Shown piece after piece: positions 18,455 through 27,734 of a DNA stretch of 64,000 nucleotides. The translations under genes were made by a program, and so were the position numbers. The DNA is taken from the NCBI RefSeq assembly GCF_003268595.1, contig NZ_CP029797.1, forward strand, positions 2,191,501-2,255,500. Reading direction: 5' to 3'. Every line of letters begins with the position of its first letter. The first letter of the stretch is position 1. The notes beneath the pieces are model-generated. The model saw only the letters and a list, made by a program, of their open reading frames with translations, was not told the origin of the DNA and searched no databases. This stretch comes from Paraliobacillus zengyii (GTDB lineage Bacteria; Bacillota; Bacilli; Bacillales; Amphibacillaceae).

Positions 18455-18488
18455 TAAAACCTATCTCACTTTTGTGAGATAGGTTTTT
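18455..18488 (+). terminator. Terminator after tRNA-Gln
   Basis: AAAACCTATCTCAC and GTGAGATAGGTTTT pair over a TTTT loop, with a T tail. Confidence 0.85.
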
Positions 18489-18579
18489 CTCATTACTTAT
18501 AATAAAAGCTAATCATTGACTGTTTAGTGTTTGGAGTAGAACTTTACTATTACTCGACAGTCTTTTAGAAAAACTACTT

Positions 18580-18960
18580 TCTATAAGATTTAAGCCGGAA
18601 TAATCATCAACTACGGCGTAAACAACTATTGTCATAAGCACAATTAAATTTCTAAACAGTAGACGATGTATCGCTTTTAACGCATAATCAGCGTAGCAAG
18701 TTAAATGGGTGAGACTCCCGTGGGAACAGCGAATGTTTTTGATGGGATGAGTAATCGCAATCCCACGCGCTGAAGATCTACTCGGAAAGCGGTCTTTGCT
18801 TATTCGAGTTAGCTGAAGCCGTGCCCACGGAAAGCGAGTCCATTTTACTTGTGGAGCGTAGCCCTAGCGGGTAATAAAATCTAACTCCGTCACAGTTGCT
18901 ATCAAGTTCGTCAGATGAAACACTATGATACTTATGAAAGGATTTCGAAGTTACCTTCCA
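18580..18960. repeat. Structured dispersed non-coding repeat
   Basis: The stretch between tRNA-Gln and yqgX has no supported gene. It contains GCTGAAGCCGTGCCCACGG followed by AAAGCG, a signature I recall from dispersed intergenic repeats of Bacillaceae. It is richer in G+C than its surroundings. Predicted fold of 18713-18840: outer helix GACTC-CCGTGGG with CCCACGG-AAAGC-GAGTC; inner hairpins TGGGAT/ATCCCA (18743-18765) and ACTCGGAA/TTCGAGT (18779-18810). GCTGAAG followed by CGGAAAGCG occurs twice (from 18769 and from 18812). The outer limits are uncertain; 18489-18580 shows nothing recognisable. Confidence 0.6.
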
Positions 18961-19026
18961 TTTTGGTTCAAACTTCCTCATTATAAAAAGACCTATTTGC
19001 CAGTTGCATTCTATGAATTTGAATAA

Positions 19027-19647
19027 TTATGATATAAATGGATTATGCATTCGCTCTTCTTCGATTGTTGTAATTGGTCCATGTCCTGGATAAACAGTAA
19101 ATTGCCCGTCTAAAGTCAAAAGTTTTTCTTTAATGCTTTGAATCAATTGTCTACTATTTCCACCAGGTAAATCTGTTCTTCCTATACCACTTTGAAATAA
19201 ACAATCACCTGAAATTAATATCTTTTCTTCTGAGAATATAAAAGAAACACCACCTGGTGAATGACCTGGTGTATGTATAACCTCAAACGAAAAAGCACCT
19301 AGTCTCATTTCACCTATCCCAATAAATTTATTTGCAGGTCTACAAATCACATTTTCAACTGGAAATAATGCAGAACCGTTTAATTCAGGATCATGTAGCC
19401 ATTTTTCCTCTGCTTGATGTACGTAGACAGGTATTTCATAATAATCCCTTATACTTTCAACTGCACCAATATGATCAAAATGTGCATGTGTTAATAAAAT
19501 AGCACTAGGTATTAGCTCTTTTTTCTGCAACCATGCTAATAATACGTCGCTATCACCACCAGGATCTATAATAATAGCTTCTGTATCTTTGTAAATCACA
19601 TAACAGTTTGTCCCTAATTGTCCTAACGATATACCATGAATTTGCAT
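19027..19647 (-). CDS. yqgX: MBL-fold metallohydrolase YqgX (glyoxalase II-like)
   Basis: 206 residues. Metallo-beta-lactamase fold with the two-metal site THAHFDHIG (His54, His56, Asp58, His59), then HTPGHSPGG, SGDCLFQ and YPGHG. This subfamily hydrolyses thioesters such as hydroxyacyl-glutathione or, in Firmicutes, bacillithiol conjugates; the substrate here is not shown by sequence. An upstream in-frame ATG at 19656 sits too near AAAGG; ATG 19647 is spaced correctly. Diverges from the small DUF2759 gene. Confidence 0.85.
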   Translation of the reverse strand: MQIHGISLGQLGTNCYVIYKDTEAIIIDPGGDSDVLLAWLQKKELIPSAILLTHAHFDHIGAVESIRDYYEIPVYVHQAEEKWLHDPELNGSALFPVENVICRPANKFIGIGEMRLGAFSFEVIHTPGHSPGGVSFIFSEEKILISGDCLFQSGIGRTDLPGGNSRQLIQSIKEKLLTLDGQFTVYPGHGPITTIEEERMHNPFIS

Positions 19648-19786
19648 ATTATTCATCCTTTAATTATTTATTTTTAATAAACACTCGACAAAATACTTTT
19701 ATTATTCTAAACTGTGGAAGGACATTTATTAATATATTTTCACTAAATTACTATGCACTATTTTTGGCGAAAGGAAGTACAGTTAA

Positions 19787-19951
19787 ATGGCACTTGCATT
19801 AATATTAATTATTATAACATTACTATGTGGCTCTGCTCTTTGTCGAGAGTTCAAATCAAAAAATACTTCAGCTACAATTATGACAGGTTCGTCAACTATA
19901 TTGTTCGGTTTTCTATCGATCACCACCATTATAACAAGCTATTTTCAATAG
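19787..19951 (+). CDS. DUF2759-like small membrane protein
   Basis: 54 residues, ATG 19787 with AAAGGAAGT about 9 bases upstream, stop TAG 19949-19951. It begins MALALILIIITLLCGSAL, then a short charged turn (CREFKSKNT) and a second hydrophobic half. Its size, two-helix layout and place next to yqgX match the DUF2759 protein (YqgW position) of B. subtilis. The gene is followed at once by a terminator. Function unknown. Confidence 0.65.
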   Translation: MALALILIIITLLCGSALCREFKSKNTSATIMTGSSTILFGFLSITTIITSYFQ

Positions 19952-19953
19952 GA

Positions 19954-20004
19954 AGTAATAAAAAACACCTTATTCTCAAAAATGAGATAAGGTGTTTTTT
20001 ATTA
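19954..20004. terminator. Bidirectional terminator
   Basis: AAAAAACACCTTAT and ATAAGGTGTTTTTT pair between the DUF2759-like gene and yqgS, with T runs on both strands; it serves the two converging genes. Confidence 0.85.
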
Positions 20005-21921
20005 CTCTTCTTCTACTTCTTCTTCATAACCAAAATCATAAAAACGGAATAAATCTCCATAAATAATTTGATCTGAATACGATAATTCCTGTTCAACTTG
20101 TTCTGATATTGGTTTACAGACGCTTACTTCTGATTCACTTTCATCTTCACTTAGTAGACTAGATGTTTCGACAGAGAGTAAGTCACCTGTTTCACGATCA
20201 AAACATTGATCTTTCGTATAAATATAGTCATTACTTATAAAACTACCATCACGCAATGCTACATAGTCTTTTCGATCTGTACCAAATAAATCCGTACCAA
20301 AACTAAGATCATCACTATCATCTATTCCTAATAGATTTAGAAGTGTTGGCTTTATATCTACTTGACCAGCTATTTCAGAAACAACCTCTCCATCTTCACC
20401 AGGAATGTGTATATATAATGGAACTCTTTGCAACTGTATATGGTCATATGGTGTGATTTCTTCTTTTTCTAAATACTGTGCCATTGCTTTATCATGAAAA
20501 TCACTAATTCCATAATGATCTCCCATTAAAACAATAATAGAATTTTCATACTCACCTGATTCTTTTAAATCAGTAAAAAATTCTTCAACCGCTTCGTCTG
20601 TATAACGCACTGTTTGAAAATACTGATTTAAAGTTTTAGAATTTGAATCATATTTATCAATCGTAGCATCTTCTTCATCTAAATCAAATGGATAATGATT
20701 CGTTAACGTAATAAAACGTGTATAATATGGCTCTTCTAGTGCTTGTAAATATTTAATTGATTGTTCAAAGAAATCTTTATCCTTTAATCCCCAACCAACT
20801 TTATTTTCATCAGTAACTTCATAAGAATCCACATCATAATAGTGATCGATACCAATATTATCGTACATTACATCACGGTTCCAGAAGCTTTTGTTATTTG
20901 CGTGTAGCACCGCAGATGTGTAACCTGCTTCCCCTAAAATTTCTGGTGTTGCATTATACTCATTTTGACCATGGGTAAAATAAACAGCACCACTAGGTAA
21001 AGGATATAATCCAGTCTCAACTAGAAACTCAGAATCTGACGTTTTTCCTTGTTCAGTTTGATGGTAAAAATTATCAAAATAGTAACTATCGTCAATTAAG
21101 TCATTTAAAAAGGGCGTAATTTCTTCCCCATTTAACGTATTATTAATCACAAAACTTTGAATAGATTCTAATGATATAAAAATTACATTTTTACCTTCTG
21201 CAATACCTGACAGTTTATTATCTTCTTGATCTGTCGCATTTTCTTCAATATATTCTTCAATCTCAGGTAATTCGTTACCATCTGCAAATACACGTTGTGC
21301 TTGTGACTTGGACTGTTGTGCAATATCATAGATATGGTAGTTAAAAATACCAATATTTTTAACTAAATATTCACGGTCAAACGTTCTTTGTAATAATTGT
21401 GGACGTTCAATCTCTGCAAGTACATAATTACCTAATAAAAAAGCTAAAGAAAGACTTAATGCTAATACTTTTTTACGTTTTATATAAGTTGCTGACAATA
21501 TGCCACTGTATCTTTTACTCAAATACCATACAATTGCTACATCAAGAAAAAGCAAAAGGTCTGGTAAATGCATTAGTGCCATTGCACTCGTTCCTAAATC
21601 AGCAGCGTTACTTCCTTGAAACAACACTGGAATTGTAATGAAGTCTGAGAAATTTCGATAGAATACTAGATTAAAATACAAAACTAGTGATCCAATTAGT
21701 GCTGTATATTGAATAAATTTCATTTGATTTTTCTCTTTAAACCAAACACTTATTGCAAATATTAAAAACGCTGAAACAAATGGATTAATCAATAAGATGA
21801 TCTCTTGCATAATATTATCTAATTGTATATTAAATAAGAATCGATAAACAATATATGTCTTTGCACCAAATAACAAGCTCGCAATGACATATAACGGTAC
21901 ATTATATTTTTTCTGAAGCAT
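20002..21921 (-). CDS. yqgS: Lipoteichoic acid synthase family protein (YqgS type)
   Basis: 639 residues. Five N-terminal membrane helices (about residues 8-170), a linker, then an extracellular sulfatase-like catalytic domain. Metal and nucleophile residues are visible: Glu252 in FISLESIQS and Thr294 in EQGKTSDSEF, the family's catalytic threonine. MGDHYG later binds Mn. LtaS enzymes transfer glycerol-phosphate from phosphatidylglycerol to build lipoteichoic acid. B. subtilis has several paralogues, and gene order points to YqgS. The C-terminus is very acidic. Confidence 0.88.
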   Translation of the reverse strand: MLQKKYNVPLYVIASLLFGAKTYIVYRFLFNIQLDNIMQEIILLINPFVSAFLIFAISVWFKEKNQMKFIQYTALIGSLVLYFNLVFYRNFSDFITIPVLFQGSNAADLGTSAMALMHLPDLLLFLDVAIVWYLSKRYSGILSATYIKRKKVLALSLSLAFLLGNYVLAEIERPQLLQRTFDREYLVKNIGIFNYHIYDIAQQSKSQAQRVFADGNELPEIEEYIEENATDQEDNKLSGIAEGKNVIFISLESIQSFVINNTLNGEEITPFLNDLIDDSYYFDNFYHQTEQGKTSDSEFLVETGLYPLPSGAVYFTHGQNEYNATPEILGEAGYTSAVLHANNKSFWNRDVMYDNIGIDHYYDVDSYEVTDENKVGWGLKDKDFFEQSIKYLQALEEPYYTRFITLTNHYPFDLDEEDATIDKYDSNSKTLNQYFQTVRYTDEAVEEFFTDLKESGEYENSIIVLMGDHYGISDFHDKAMAQYLEKEEITPYDHIQLQRVPLYIHIPGEDGEVVSEIAGQVDIKPTLLNLLGIDDSDDLSFGTDLFGTDRKDYVALRDGSFISNDYIYTKDQCFDRETGDLLSVETSSLLSEDESESEVSVCKPISEQVEQELSYSDQIIYGDLFRFYDFGYEEEVEEE

Positions 21922-22110
21922 ATCTATAACTTCCTCCTAGCCATATTCTATTATTTATATTTTAAGTTTAATTTACATTCACAACTTAAACATTATATAA
22001 CACAAGTGTAAATTAATAAACCCTTACTATATAGACGTATTTAAAAATAAAAAGTTTCATTTTTATTTACAATAAATTAATAATAACCTATTTAAGTAGA
22101 TAAATCCAAA

Positions 22111-22140
22111 AAAATAAACCCTCAAACAAGGATTTATTTA
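22111..22140 (-). terminator. Probable terminator after glcK
   Basis: AAATAAATCC and GGTTTATTT pair imperfectly around TTGTTTGAG, with a run of Ts on the minus strand about 60 bases past the glcK stop. The remaining AT-rich spacer 21922-22199 shows nothing else. Confidence 0.5.
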
Positions 22141-22199
22141 AATATATTATGTTAATGTAGATTATTTGAGAATTTATTTTACAAAATAAAAAAATCTTT

Positions 22200-23159
22200 T
22201 TAGTGATGTGCTTGCTTTACTAAATAAGCGCCACCTATTATTCCAGCATCATTACCTAACGATGCAATAACAAACCTACAACCTTCGTCTATACGAGGCA
22301 ACGTATAGGATTCAAAAGCTTTTCGAAGTGGCGTTAATAATTTATCTCCTGCTTTTGAAACCCCTCCACCTATGACAATAATGGAGGGATTAATAATTGT
22401 TGCCATGTTTGCGATCGCTAATCCGAGAATATCTGTTACTTTATCAATAATCCCTTGTGCAACTATATCTCCAGAGGTAGCTGCTTCAAAAACGTCTTTC
22501 GCTGTCAACTCTTTTAACATTGAAAGGTCTTTTAAAGATGTAGTTGATCCAGACAGAATAGCTTCATTTGCTTGCCTAACAATCCCTGTTGCAGACGCCA
22601 CTGTTTCTAAGCAACCATTTCTACCGCAGTTACATGGGGTTCCTTCAGGTTCAACCATTATATGACCTATTTCCCCTGCAGTCCCATTAACACCATTTAT
22701 CACTTGGCTGTTTGCAATAATACCACCACCAACTCCAGTTCCCAATGTGATTGCGATTAAGTTATCTGCTAAACCACCAGAACCTTTCCAATTCTCACCA
22801 ACCGCTGCTATATTTGCATCGTTATCAACAATTACAGGTAATCCTGATAATTCTTTTAATACCTTTCCTAATTTAAAGTCCTTCCAACCTAAATTAACTG
22901 CAATCGATACGTCACCGGTTTCAACATCAACAAAACCAGGAGCCCCAACCCCTATTCCAAGAATGGATGTTGGATCAATATCTAGTTTCTTTAATTTCAG
23001 GTTAATCGAAGTCCAGATATCATGCGGAATACTTTTAGCATTATCATTTTTATTCGTTTCTATTTCCCATTTATCAATAATAGTACCTTCTATTTTAATT
23101 ATTCCAAATTTGATTGTAGTTCCACCAATGTCAACACCAATTAATAGTTGCTCACTCAT
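22200..23159 (-). CDS. glcK: Glucokinase (ROK family)
   Basis: 319 residues. Phosphorylates glucose to glucose 6-phosphate with ATP. The N-terminal phosphate loop is GVDIGGTTIKFGI (residues 8-20). The ROK signature and zinc site are EIGHIMVEPEG and CNCGRNGCLETVAS (about 175-188), with catalytic Asp in VDNDANIAA. ATG at 23159 has GGGGTGGAAG upstream and follows yqgQ by 12 bases, so the two are probably co-transcribed as in B. subtilis. Confidence 0.93.
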   Translation of the reverse strand: MSEQLLIGVDIGGTTIKFGIIKIEGTIIDKWEIETNKNDNAKSIPHDIWTSINLKLKKLDIDPTSILGIGVGAPGFVDVETGDVSIAVNLGWKDFKLGKVLKELSGLPVIVDNDANIAAVGENWKGSGGLADNLIAITLGTGVGGGIIANSQVINGVNGTAGEIGHIMVEPEGTPCNCGRNGCLETVASATGIVRQANEAILSGSTTSLKDLSMLKELTAKDVFEAATSGDIVAQGIIDKVTDILGLAIANMATIINPSIIVIGGGVSKAGDKLLTPLRKAFESYTLPRIDEGCRFVIASLGNDAGIIGGAYLVKQAHH

Positions 23160-23171
23160 GCTTCCACCCCT

Positions 23172-23366
23172 TCAATTCCTTAATTTTGCTATTTCTTGTC
23201 TTAATAACAAAATCGCCATTTGATAATCTGCAATAGAAAGACATTGCGCTTGGTATAGCTCTTTTATTTCAGCTTCCATTAGTTCTAAATCTGCTAATCG
23301 ATCACCAATATAAATAATTATTCCAAACTTTTTTAGCAATTGTTGTATATCATAAATTGTTTTCAT
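23172..23366 (-). CDS. yqgQ: YqgQ family protein (DUF910)
   Basis: 64 residues, helical and soluble: MKTIYDIQQLLKKFGIIIYIGDRLADLELMEAEIKELY... This matches YqgQ (DUF910), a three-helix protein usually upstream of glcK; single-stranded nucleic acid binding has been suggested for it. ATG 23366 has AGGTGAT upstream. Function in the cell is unclear. Confidence 0.88.
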   Translation of the reverse strand: MKTIYDIQQLLKKFGIIIYIGDRLADLELMEAEIKELYQAQCLSIADYQMAILLLRQEIAKLRN

Positions 23367-23427
23367 ATAATCACCTATTTCATTATAACAAATTTAAACA
23401 ATAATATATCAATAAAATAAATAAAAA

Positions 23428-23462
23428 AAAGACCTAGATCAATTTTACCGATCTGGGTCTTG
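23428..23462 (-). terminator. Terminator after spoVAF
   Basis: AAGACC-AGATC and GATCT-GGTCTT pair (minus strand reads AAGACCCAGATC first), followed by eight Ts. The spoVAF stop lies inside the stem. Confidence 0.8.
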
Positions 23463-24899
23463 TGGATCTAAGAAAGTTGGTCTTCTACTTTTTAATGGAA
23501 CGGGCGTCCGAACAAGTACATCAAGAAAAGCTTTCGGCGAAAAAGGAATGAATGGCCACATATAACCAGTTTTAAATGTATTCATTCGAATCAGATATAT
23601 TAACCACGCGGTTACTCCAATGACATATCCTATAACTCCAAAACTCGCAGTGGAAAGTAATAATAATATACGTACCAGCCTATTCGCTAAACTTAATTCA
23701 TAACTAGGAGTTGCAAATGTCCCCATCACTGCAACGGATAAATATAAAACAACCTCATTTGAAAACAATCCTACCTCTACCGCTACTTGACCAATCATTA
23801 TCGCCGCAACAAGACCAAGTGCAGTAGCAAGCGCTGTTGGTGTATGAATAGCAGCCATTCGTAACATGTCGATTCCAATTTCAGCTATTAGGAATTGAAG
23901 GAGTAAAGGAATAACCCCTGTTTCACTTGGCCCAAAAAAGGCAAGCTGTTCCGGTAATAAAGCAGGTTGAATAGAAATCAAATAGTAGAAAGGCAAAATA
24001 AAGATAGATCCAATAACAGCAATGAATCGTACAAATCGTAAATATGCTCCTACCAAAGGTTTTTGTCTATATTCCTCCGCATGTTGTAAATGATGCCAAA
24101 ACGTAGCAGGTAAAATCATTACGCTCGGTGAACCATCAATAATCAAAATGATATGACCTTCAAATAAATGTGCTGCAGCCGTATCAGGACGTTCTGTATA
24201 TCGAATGGTTGGATATGGATTCCAATGCCTTCCACTCAAATATTCTTCTATTGTTTTTTCAGCCATAGGTAGACCATCCGTATCAATCTTCTTAAGATGA
24301 TCTTGTAATAGTTTAACTTTTTTGGGATCAGCGATATCCTCAATATAACAAATACAGACATCGGACTTAGAACGCCTTCCAATACTTGTATATGCCATTC
24401 TTAATGAACGATCACGAACTCGCCTTCTTGTTAGTGCTGTATTAAAGACAATTGTTTCTACGTATCCATCCCTTGATCCACGTACAACCCTTTCCAAATC
24501 TGGTTCTTGTGGCCCTCTAGCTGGATAAGTTCTAGCATCAATCATAATAATTTTATCTAGTCCCTCAACCATCAATGCAGTTGGTCCACCAAGTACAGTA
24601 TCACCAGCCTCTATTAAATCGTCAACCGTTGCTAGTTCTACATATGGTATATACGTTTTTAAAAGTTTAACCATTGGATCTGGTTGAAGTTTCTCTTCTT
24701 CAAGATCTGCCAAAAAACGCATCAGATGAAACATAATGTCATCTTTAACAAAACCATCGATCATAAACATTGCCATATCTTTACCAGCATAGTGTAAGTC
24801 TAATTGTATAATATCAAAACTTTTTTCCACGCCAAGATAATCATGTAAATACTCTACATTATCAGTAAATGACTTACTTAACGACCTCTTCTCATTCAT
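23445..24899 (-). CDS. spoVAF: Stage V sporulation protein AF (GerA-family membrane protein)
   Basis: 484 residues, close to B. subtilis SpoVAF. The soluble N-terminal half (about 1-270) includes DLERVVRGSRDGYVETIVFNT and RRRVRDRSLRM. The C-terminal half has about five membrane helices and the GerA-family signature around LAFFGPSETGVIPLLLQ. Family members sit in the spore inner membrane; SpoVAF acts with the SpoVA channel or related germination proteins. Normally it closes the spoVA operon; here it stands between yqgQ and an unknown gene with no other spoVA gene nearby. ATG 24899 has AAGGTG upstream. Confidence 0.85.
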   Translation of the reverse strand: MNEKRSLSKSFTDNVEYLHDYLGVEKSFDIIQLDLHYAGKDMAMFMIDGFVKDDIMFHLMRFLADLEEEKLQPDPMVKLLKTYIPYVELATVDDLIEAGDTVLGGPTALMVEGLDKIIMIDARTYPARGPQEPDLERVVRGSRDGYVETIVFNTALTRRRVRDRSLRMAYTSIGRRSKSDVCICYIEDIADPKKVKLLQDHLKKIDTDGLPMAEKTIEEYLSGRHWNPYPTIRYTERPDTAAAHLFEGHIILIIDGSPSVMILPATFWHHLQHAEEYRQKPLVGAYLRFVRFIAVIGSIFILPFYYLISIQPALLPEQLAFFGPSETGVIPLLLQFLIAEIGIDMLRMAAIHTPTALATALGLVAAIMIGQVAVEVGLFSNEVVLYLSVAVMGTFATPSYELSLANRLVRILLLLSTASFGVIGYVIGVTAWLIYLIRMNTFKTGYMWPFIPFSPKAFLDVLVRTPVPLKSRRPTFLDPQDPDR

Positions 24900-25061
24900 T
24901 ACGACACCTTCATTCTATGTAAATAGATTAATCCACTAATAGTAGTAGGTTCTACAAAGAAATAAATATCATGCATATACATATAAATAAATGCTTGTAC
25001 ATATATATGTATATGAATAAAACAAGTCACCAGAAATTGGTTAAACTGGATTGGAGGAAGT

Positions 25062-25925
25062 ATGAAGCGGTATATTTCGATTATCTTTATTTCTATAATA
25101 CTCTTTAGTTCACTAATTATTTTTAACAATCTGTCTGAAACCACGGTGAAATTTTTTCCTATTGATGAATCTAGGTCTTTCAAAAGTGCAACCACTAAAC
25201 TTACATTATTAATGGAACAAGACCATGATTCCTATACAATAGATTGGCATGCTTCTTCAGAGTTAGATGAATTAACTTATTTAAGACAAGATATCTCTCT
25301 TTTATATGTTGATGGTCAGTTGAAAGCTATAAAAAGTAAATGGAAGGAACAAGAAAGTACTATTGATTTACAAACAACAATAACTGGCGAAGATAGCAGC
25401 CATTATCAAGCCATATCATATCATCATGCTGAAGTACATTATCCAGAAGATAAGATAAAAAGTGTTCAGGCTATGACGCATGATGAGTTATACGTAATTG
25501 ACTCACCTCAGACACCATTAGAAGCTTTTAAAATACCTACAAACGATTTACAAACAGAATGGAAGGAAACACTGAATCATGCAACGAACCAACAATTATA
25601 TTATCAATGGCAACAATTACTAGATCACTTTCAATTAAACAGTGATGATTATTTATCTGTCCCATTAAATATGCTGTATCAATATGAAACCACAGCCCTT
25701 CCTAATTTGACTGCTAAACAAACTAAAAAAGTCATTGGACAAATGTGGGAAGGTTTATACGCAAATTATATTTTGCCATTTAATGAGTCTGGTCCTTCTT
25801 CAAAAAGTTTTATTCCCTTGATACTATTAGATAAAGAAGGAACACATCTACGGATATTATATCAAGACCATAAAGGCGAGATGCAACAACTTATCCAAAA
25901 CTATTCATTTGAAAACCAATCTTGA
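25062..25925 (+). CDS. Unrecognised exported or membrane-anchored protein
   Basis: 287 residues. ATG 25062 follows GGAGG. An N-terminal hydrophobic segment (ISIIFISIILFSSLIIF, residues 5-21) is an uncleaved anchor or signal. The rest is polar, with many aromatic residues and no cysteine or lipobox. I recognise no domain. It is transcribed away from spoVAF, and its last 25 bases overlap the end of the rhomboid gene on the other strand. It could be a spore or envelope factor by neighbourhood only; this is not a functional call. Confidence 0.7.
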   Translation: MKRYISIIFISIILFSSLIIFNNLSETTVKFFPIDESRSFKSATTKLTLLMEQDHDSYTIDWHASSELDELTYLRQDISLLYVDGQLKAIKSKWKEQESTIDLQTTITGEDSSHYQAISYHHAEVHYPEDKIKSVQAMTHDELYVIDSPQTPLEAFKIPTNDLQTEWKETLNHATNQQLYYQWQQLLDHFQLNSDDYLSVPLNMLYQYETTALPNLTAKQTKKVIGQMWEGLYANYILPFNESGPSSKSFIPLILLDKEGTHLRILYQDHKGEMQQLIQNYSFENQS

Positions 25926-27454
25926 TATAGATCGGTAAATAATTTATTTGTAGAATCTAAATCCATTGCTTTTTCTAGTGACTTTTTCGCTTTGTTTGCT
26001 TCATCATTATCCATGTAAATCAATGCCAAATTATAATGCGCTTCCGGAATTTTATTTGGCTCGATCGAAATTAAATTCTCTAAATCCTTCCTAGCCTTAT
26101 CTGTTTGTGCTAATTTGCTATATGCATAAGAACGAAGAAACAATAATTCAGCTGAATAATCGCTAGGATTACTTTTTATAATTCGAGTTGTAACAGTAAT
26201 TACTTCATCATATTCTTCTCCTACAATAAGCTGTTGTGCTATTTGCACTTCTAGAGCTGGATCATAATGTGTAGATGTATGCAATATGCCGTATATAAGC
26301 AATGTTGTAATAATTATAATATATCCAAAAATCGCCATTGATTGTTGTTTAATTAGTTTTTTCTTTGGAAAGAATGCGATTCCCGAAGCAATAAATCCAC
26401 CGACTAGACCTCCAATATGAGCTCCGTTATCGATCTGCTGTACTACAAAACCAAATATAATATTAAATGCAATAATAACAATTATATTCCATCCCATTGT
26501 TTGAAAAAAGATACGACGATAATGCAATCCAAAGAATAATAATGCACCAAATAAACCAAAAATCGCACCAGATGCACCTGCAGCTAATTGAGGACTAAAG
26601 GCAAAACTAGTTATGCCGCCTAGAATTCCAGAACCAAAGTAAATAAATAAAAAGCGTTTCACGCCATAAATTCGTTCAACTAGACTACCTACAATATGTA
26701 AAGCAAACATATTCATAACAAGATGTAAGAAACCAATATGTAAAAACATAGAGGAGACAATCCGCCACCACTCTCCATCTAATATAGCTGGATTATATTT
26801 TGCTCCGTACCTAATCAGAGTCTCTGTTGAAGTACTTCCACCTTGCCACTCTAATAATAAAAACATAAGTACATTAATAACTAGAAGCACATACGTATAA
26901 AAAGGTTTTGCATACTCGAAAATTTTTGTCGATGTGTTTTGAATTTGTTGAAATTCTCCCAGAATAGACACTTTTAGATACTGTGTAATTCGTTCCATAT
27001 CTAATACATCACGAGGTAAATTAAATTCAATTGGTTCTACAGATGTTTCTTGAAATAAACGTTCCTTCTCATCTGATCTATTTTCGTCATTTAAATAATA
27101 TACGTGCATATTTGTAAATTTTCCTTGATTTATCTTTTTCGTTTCATTTAAACTTTCCCAATCATCTACAGGAGCATGTTTAGCTACATAGACATTATGT
27201 AATTCAATATTCCTACCTAGGAATAGTTTAGCTAACTTTTTAGCATTAGTATATGTGCGGTCCACATCTATTTTTAATTGATTCTTCCAATCAAATTCTT
27301 GATTTGTCAGTCGAATCACATGATTTTGTTTTCTTTTAGTTCTTTGTAGCCACACTTCTGTCTGTCTATTATCAATAAAGACTATGTCAAACCCTTGTTG
27401 ATGGATAAGGTAATCTGTTAATTTATAATAATAAAATGTGTCTTCTAGAAACAT
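25901..27454 (-). CDS. yqgP: Rhomboid intramembrane serine protease with TPR domain (GluP/YqgP)
   Basis: 517 residues. A soluble N-terminal domain (about 1-175) precedes the rhomboid core of about seven helices, with Ser295 in AAGASGAIFG, the catalytic His346 in NGAHIGG, and the conserved HLVMNMFAL. A C-terminal TPR-like helical region (about 410-517) follows. B. subtilis YqgP cleaves membrane proteins, including the Mg transporter MgtE together with FtsH. AAGGAG suits ATG 27454 better than the in-frame ATG 27463. Convergent overlap of 25 bases with the preceding gene. Confidence 0.9.
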   Translation of the reverse strand: MFLEDTFYYYKLTDYLIHQQGFDIVFIDNRQTEVWLQRTKRKQNHVIRLTNQEFDWKNQLKIDVDRTYTNAKKLAKLFLGRNIELHNVYVAKHAPVDDWESLNETKKINQGKFTNMHVYYLNDENRSDEKERLFQETSVEPIEFNLPRDVLDMERITQYLKVSILGEFQQIQNTSTKIFEYAKPFYTYVLLVINVLMFLLLEWQGGSTSTETLIRYGAKYNPAILDGEWWRIVSSMFLHIGFLHLVMNMFALHIVGSLVERIYGVKRFLFIYFGSGILGGITSFAFSPQLAAGASGAIFGLFGALLFFGLHYRRIFFQTMGWNIIVIIAFNIIFGFVVQQIDNGAHIGGLVGGFIASGIAFFPKKKLIKQQSMAIFGYIIIITTLLIYGILHTSTHYDPALEVQIAQQLIVGEEYDEVITVTTRIIKSNPSDYSAELLFLRSYAYSKLAQTDKARKDLENLISIEPNKIPEAHYNLALIYMDNDEANKAKKSLEKAMDLDSTNKLFTDLYQDWFSNE

Positions 27455-27495
27455 CTCTACCATCTCCTTCCCTATCTCTATATGATATCATTAAA

Positions 27496-27547
27496 TTATA
27501 GAAGAAGGAGACGTTTCTAATAGTAGAAACGTCTCCTTCTTCTATAA
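27496..27547. terminator. Long perfect hairpin terminator
   Basis: A perfect 24-bp stem (27496-27519 with 27524-27547) with an ATAG loop, right after the yqgO-like gene. It probably ends the transcript from rpmG/yqgN/yqgO and partly insulates yqgP. Confidence 0.75.
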
Positions 27548-27548
27548 T

Positions 27549-27734
27549 TTATTTTGCATTTCCAAATATACTAGGCATCAAGTAATTTCTTAAGAACGGA
27601 ACACGCATACTTAAAGCAATCATTACTTTTCGAATAACGGTAAAAGTTAAAAGCATATTAATTATTTTATATTTTTTTCTATATAAAATAACTCCACCAA
27701 ACACCATCGCACAAACCATTATCATTTTTTGCAT
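27549..27734 (-). CDS. Small membrane-associated protein, YqgO-like
   Basis: 61 residues with an N-terminal hydrophobic segment (MIMVCAMVFGGVIL), a basic patch (YRKKYK) and a second hydrophobic segment before RVPFLRNYLMPSIFG. B. subtilis has a similar-sized YqgO between yqgP and yqgN; the assignment rests on position and size. ATG 27734 follows AAGGAAGG. Function unknown. Confidence 0.6.
   Translation of the reverse strand: MQKMIMVCAMVFGGVILYRKKYKIINMLLTFTVIRKVMIALSMRVPFLRNYLMPSIFGNAK

Noticed and set aside
18778..18981. 67-codon open frame on the minus strand
   Set aside because: It lies inside the structured repeat, has no ribosome site, and its composition is unlike a protein; it follows from the repeat sequence.
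24899..25195. 98-codon minus-strand frame upstream of spoVAF
   Set aside because: It overlaps the well-supported exported-protein gene on the other strand and lacks a ribosome site.
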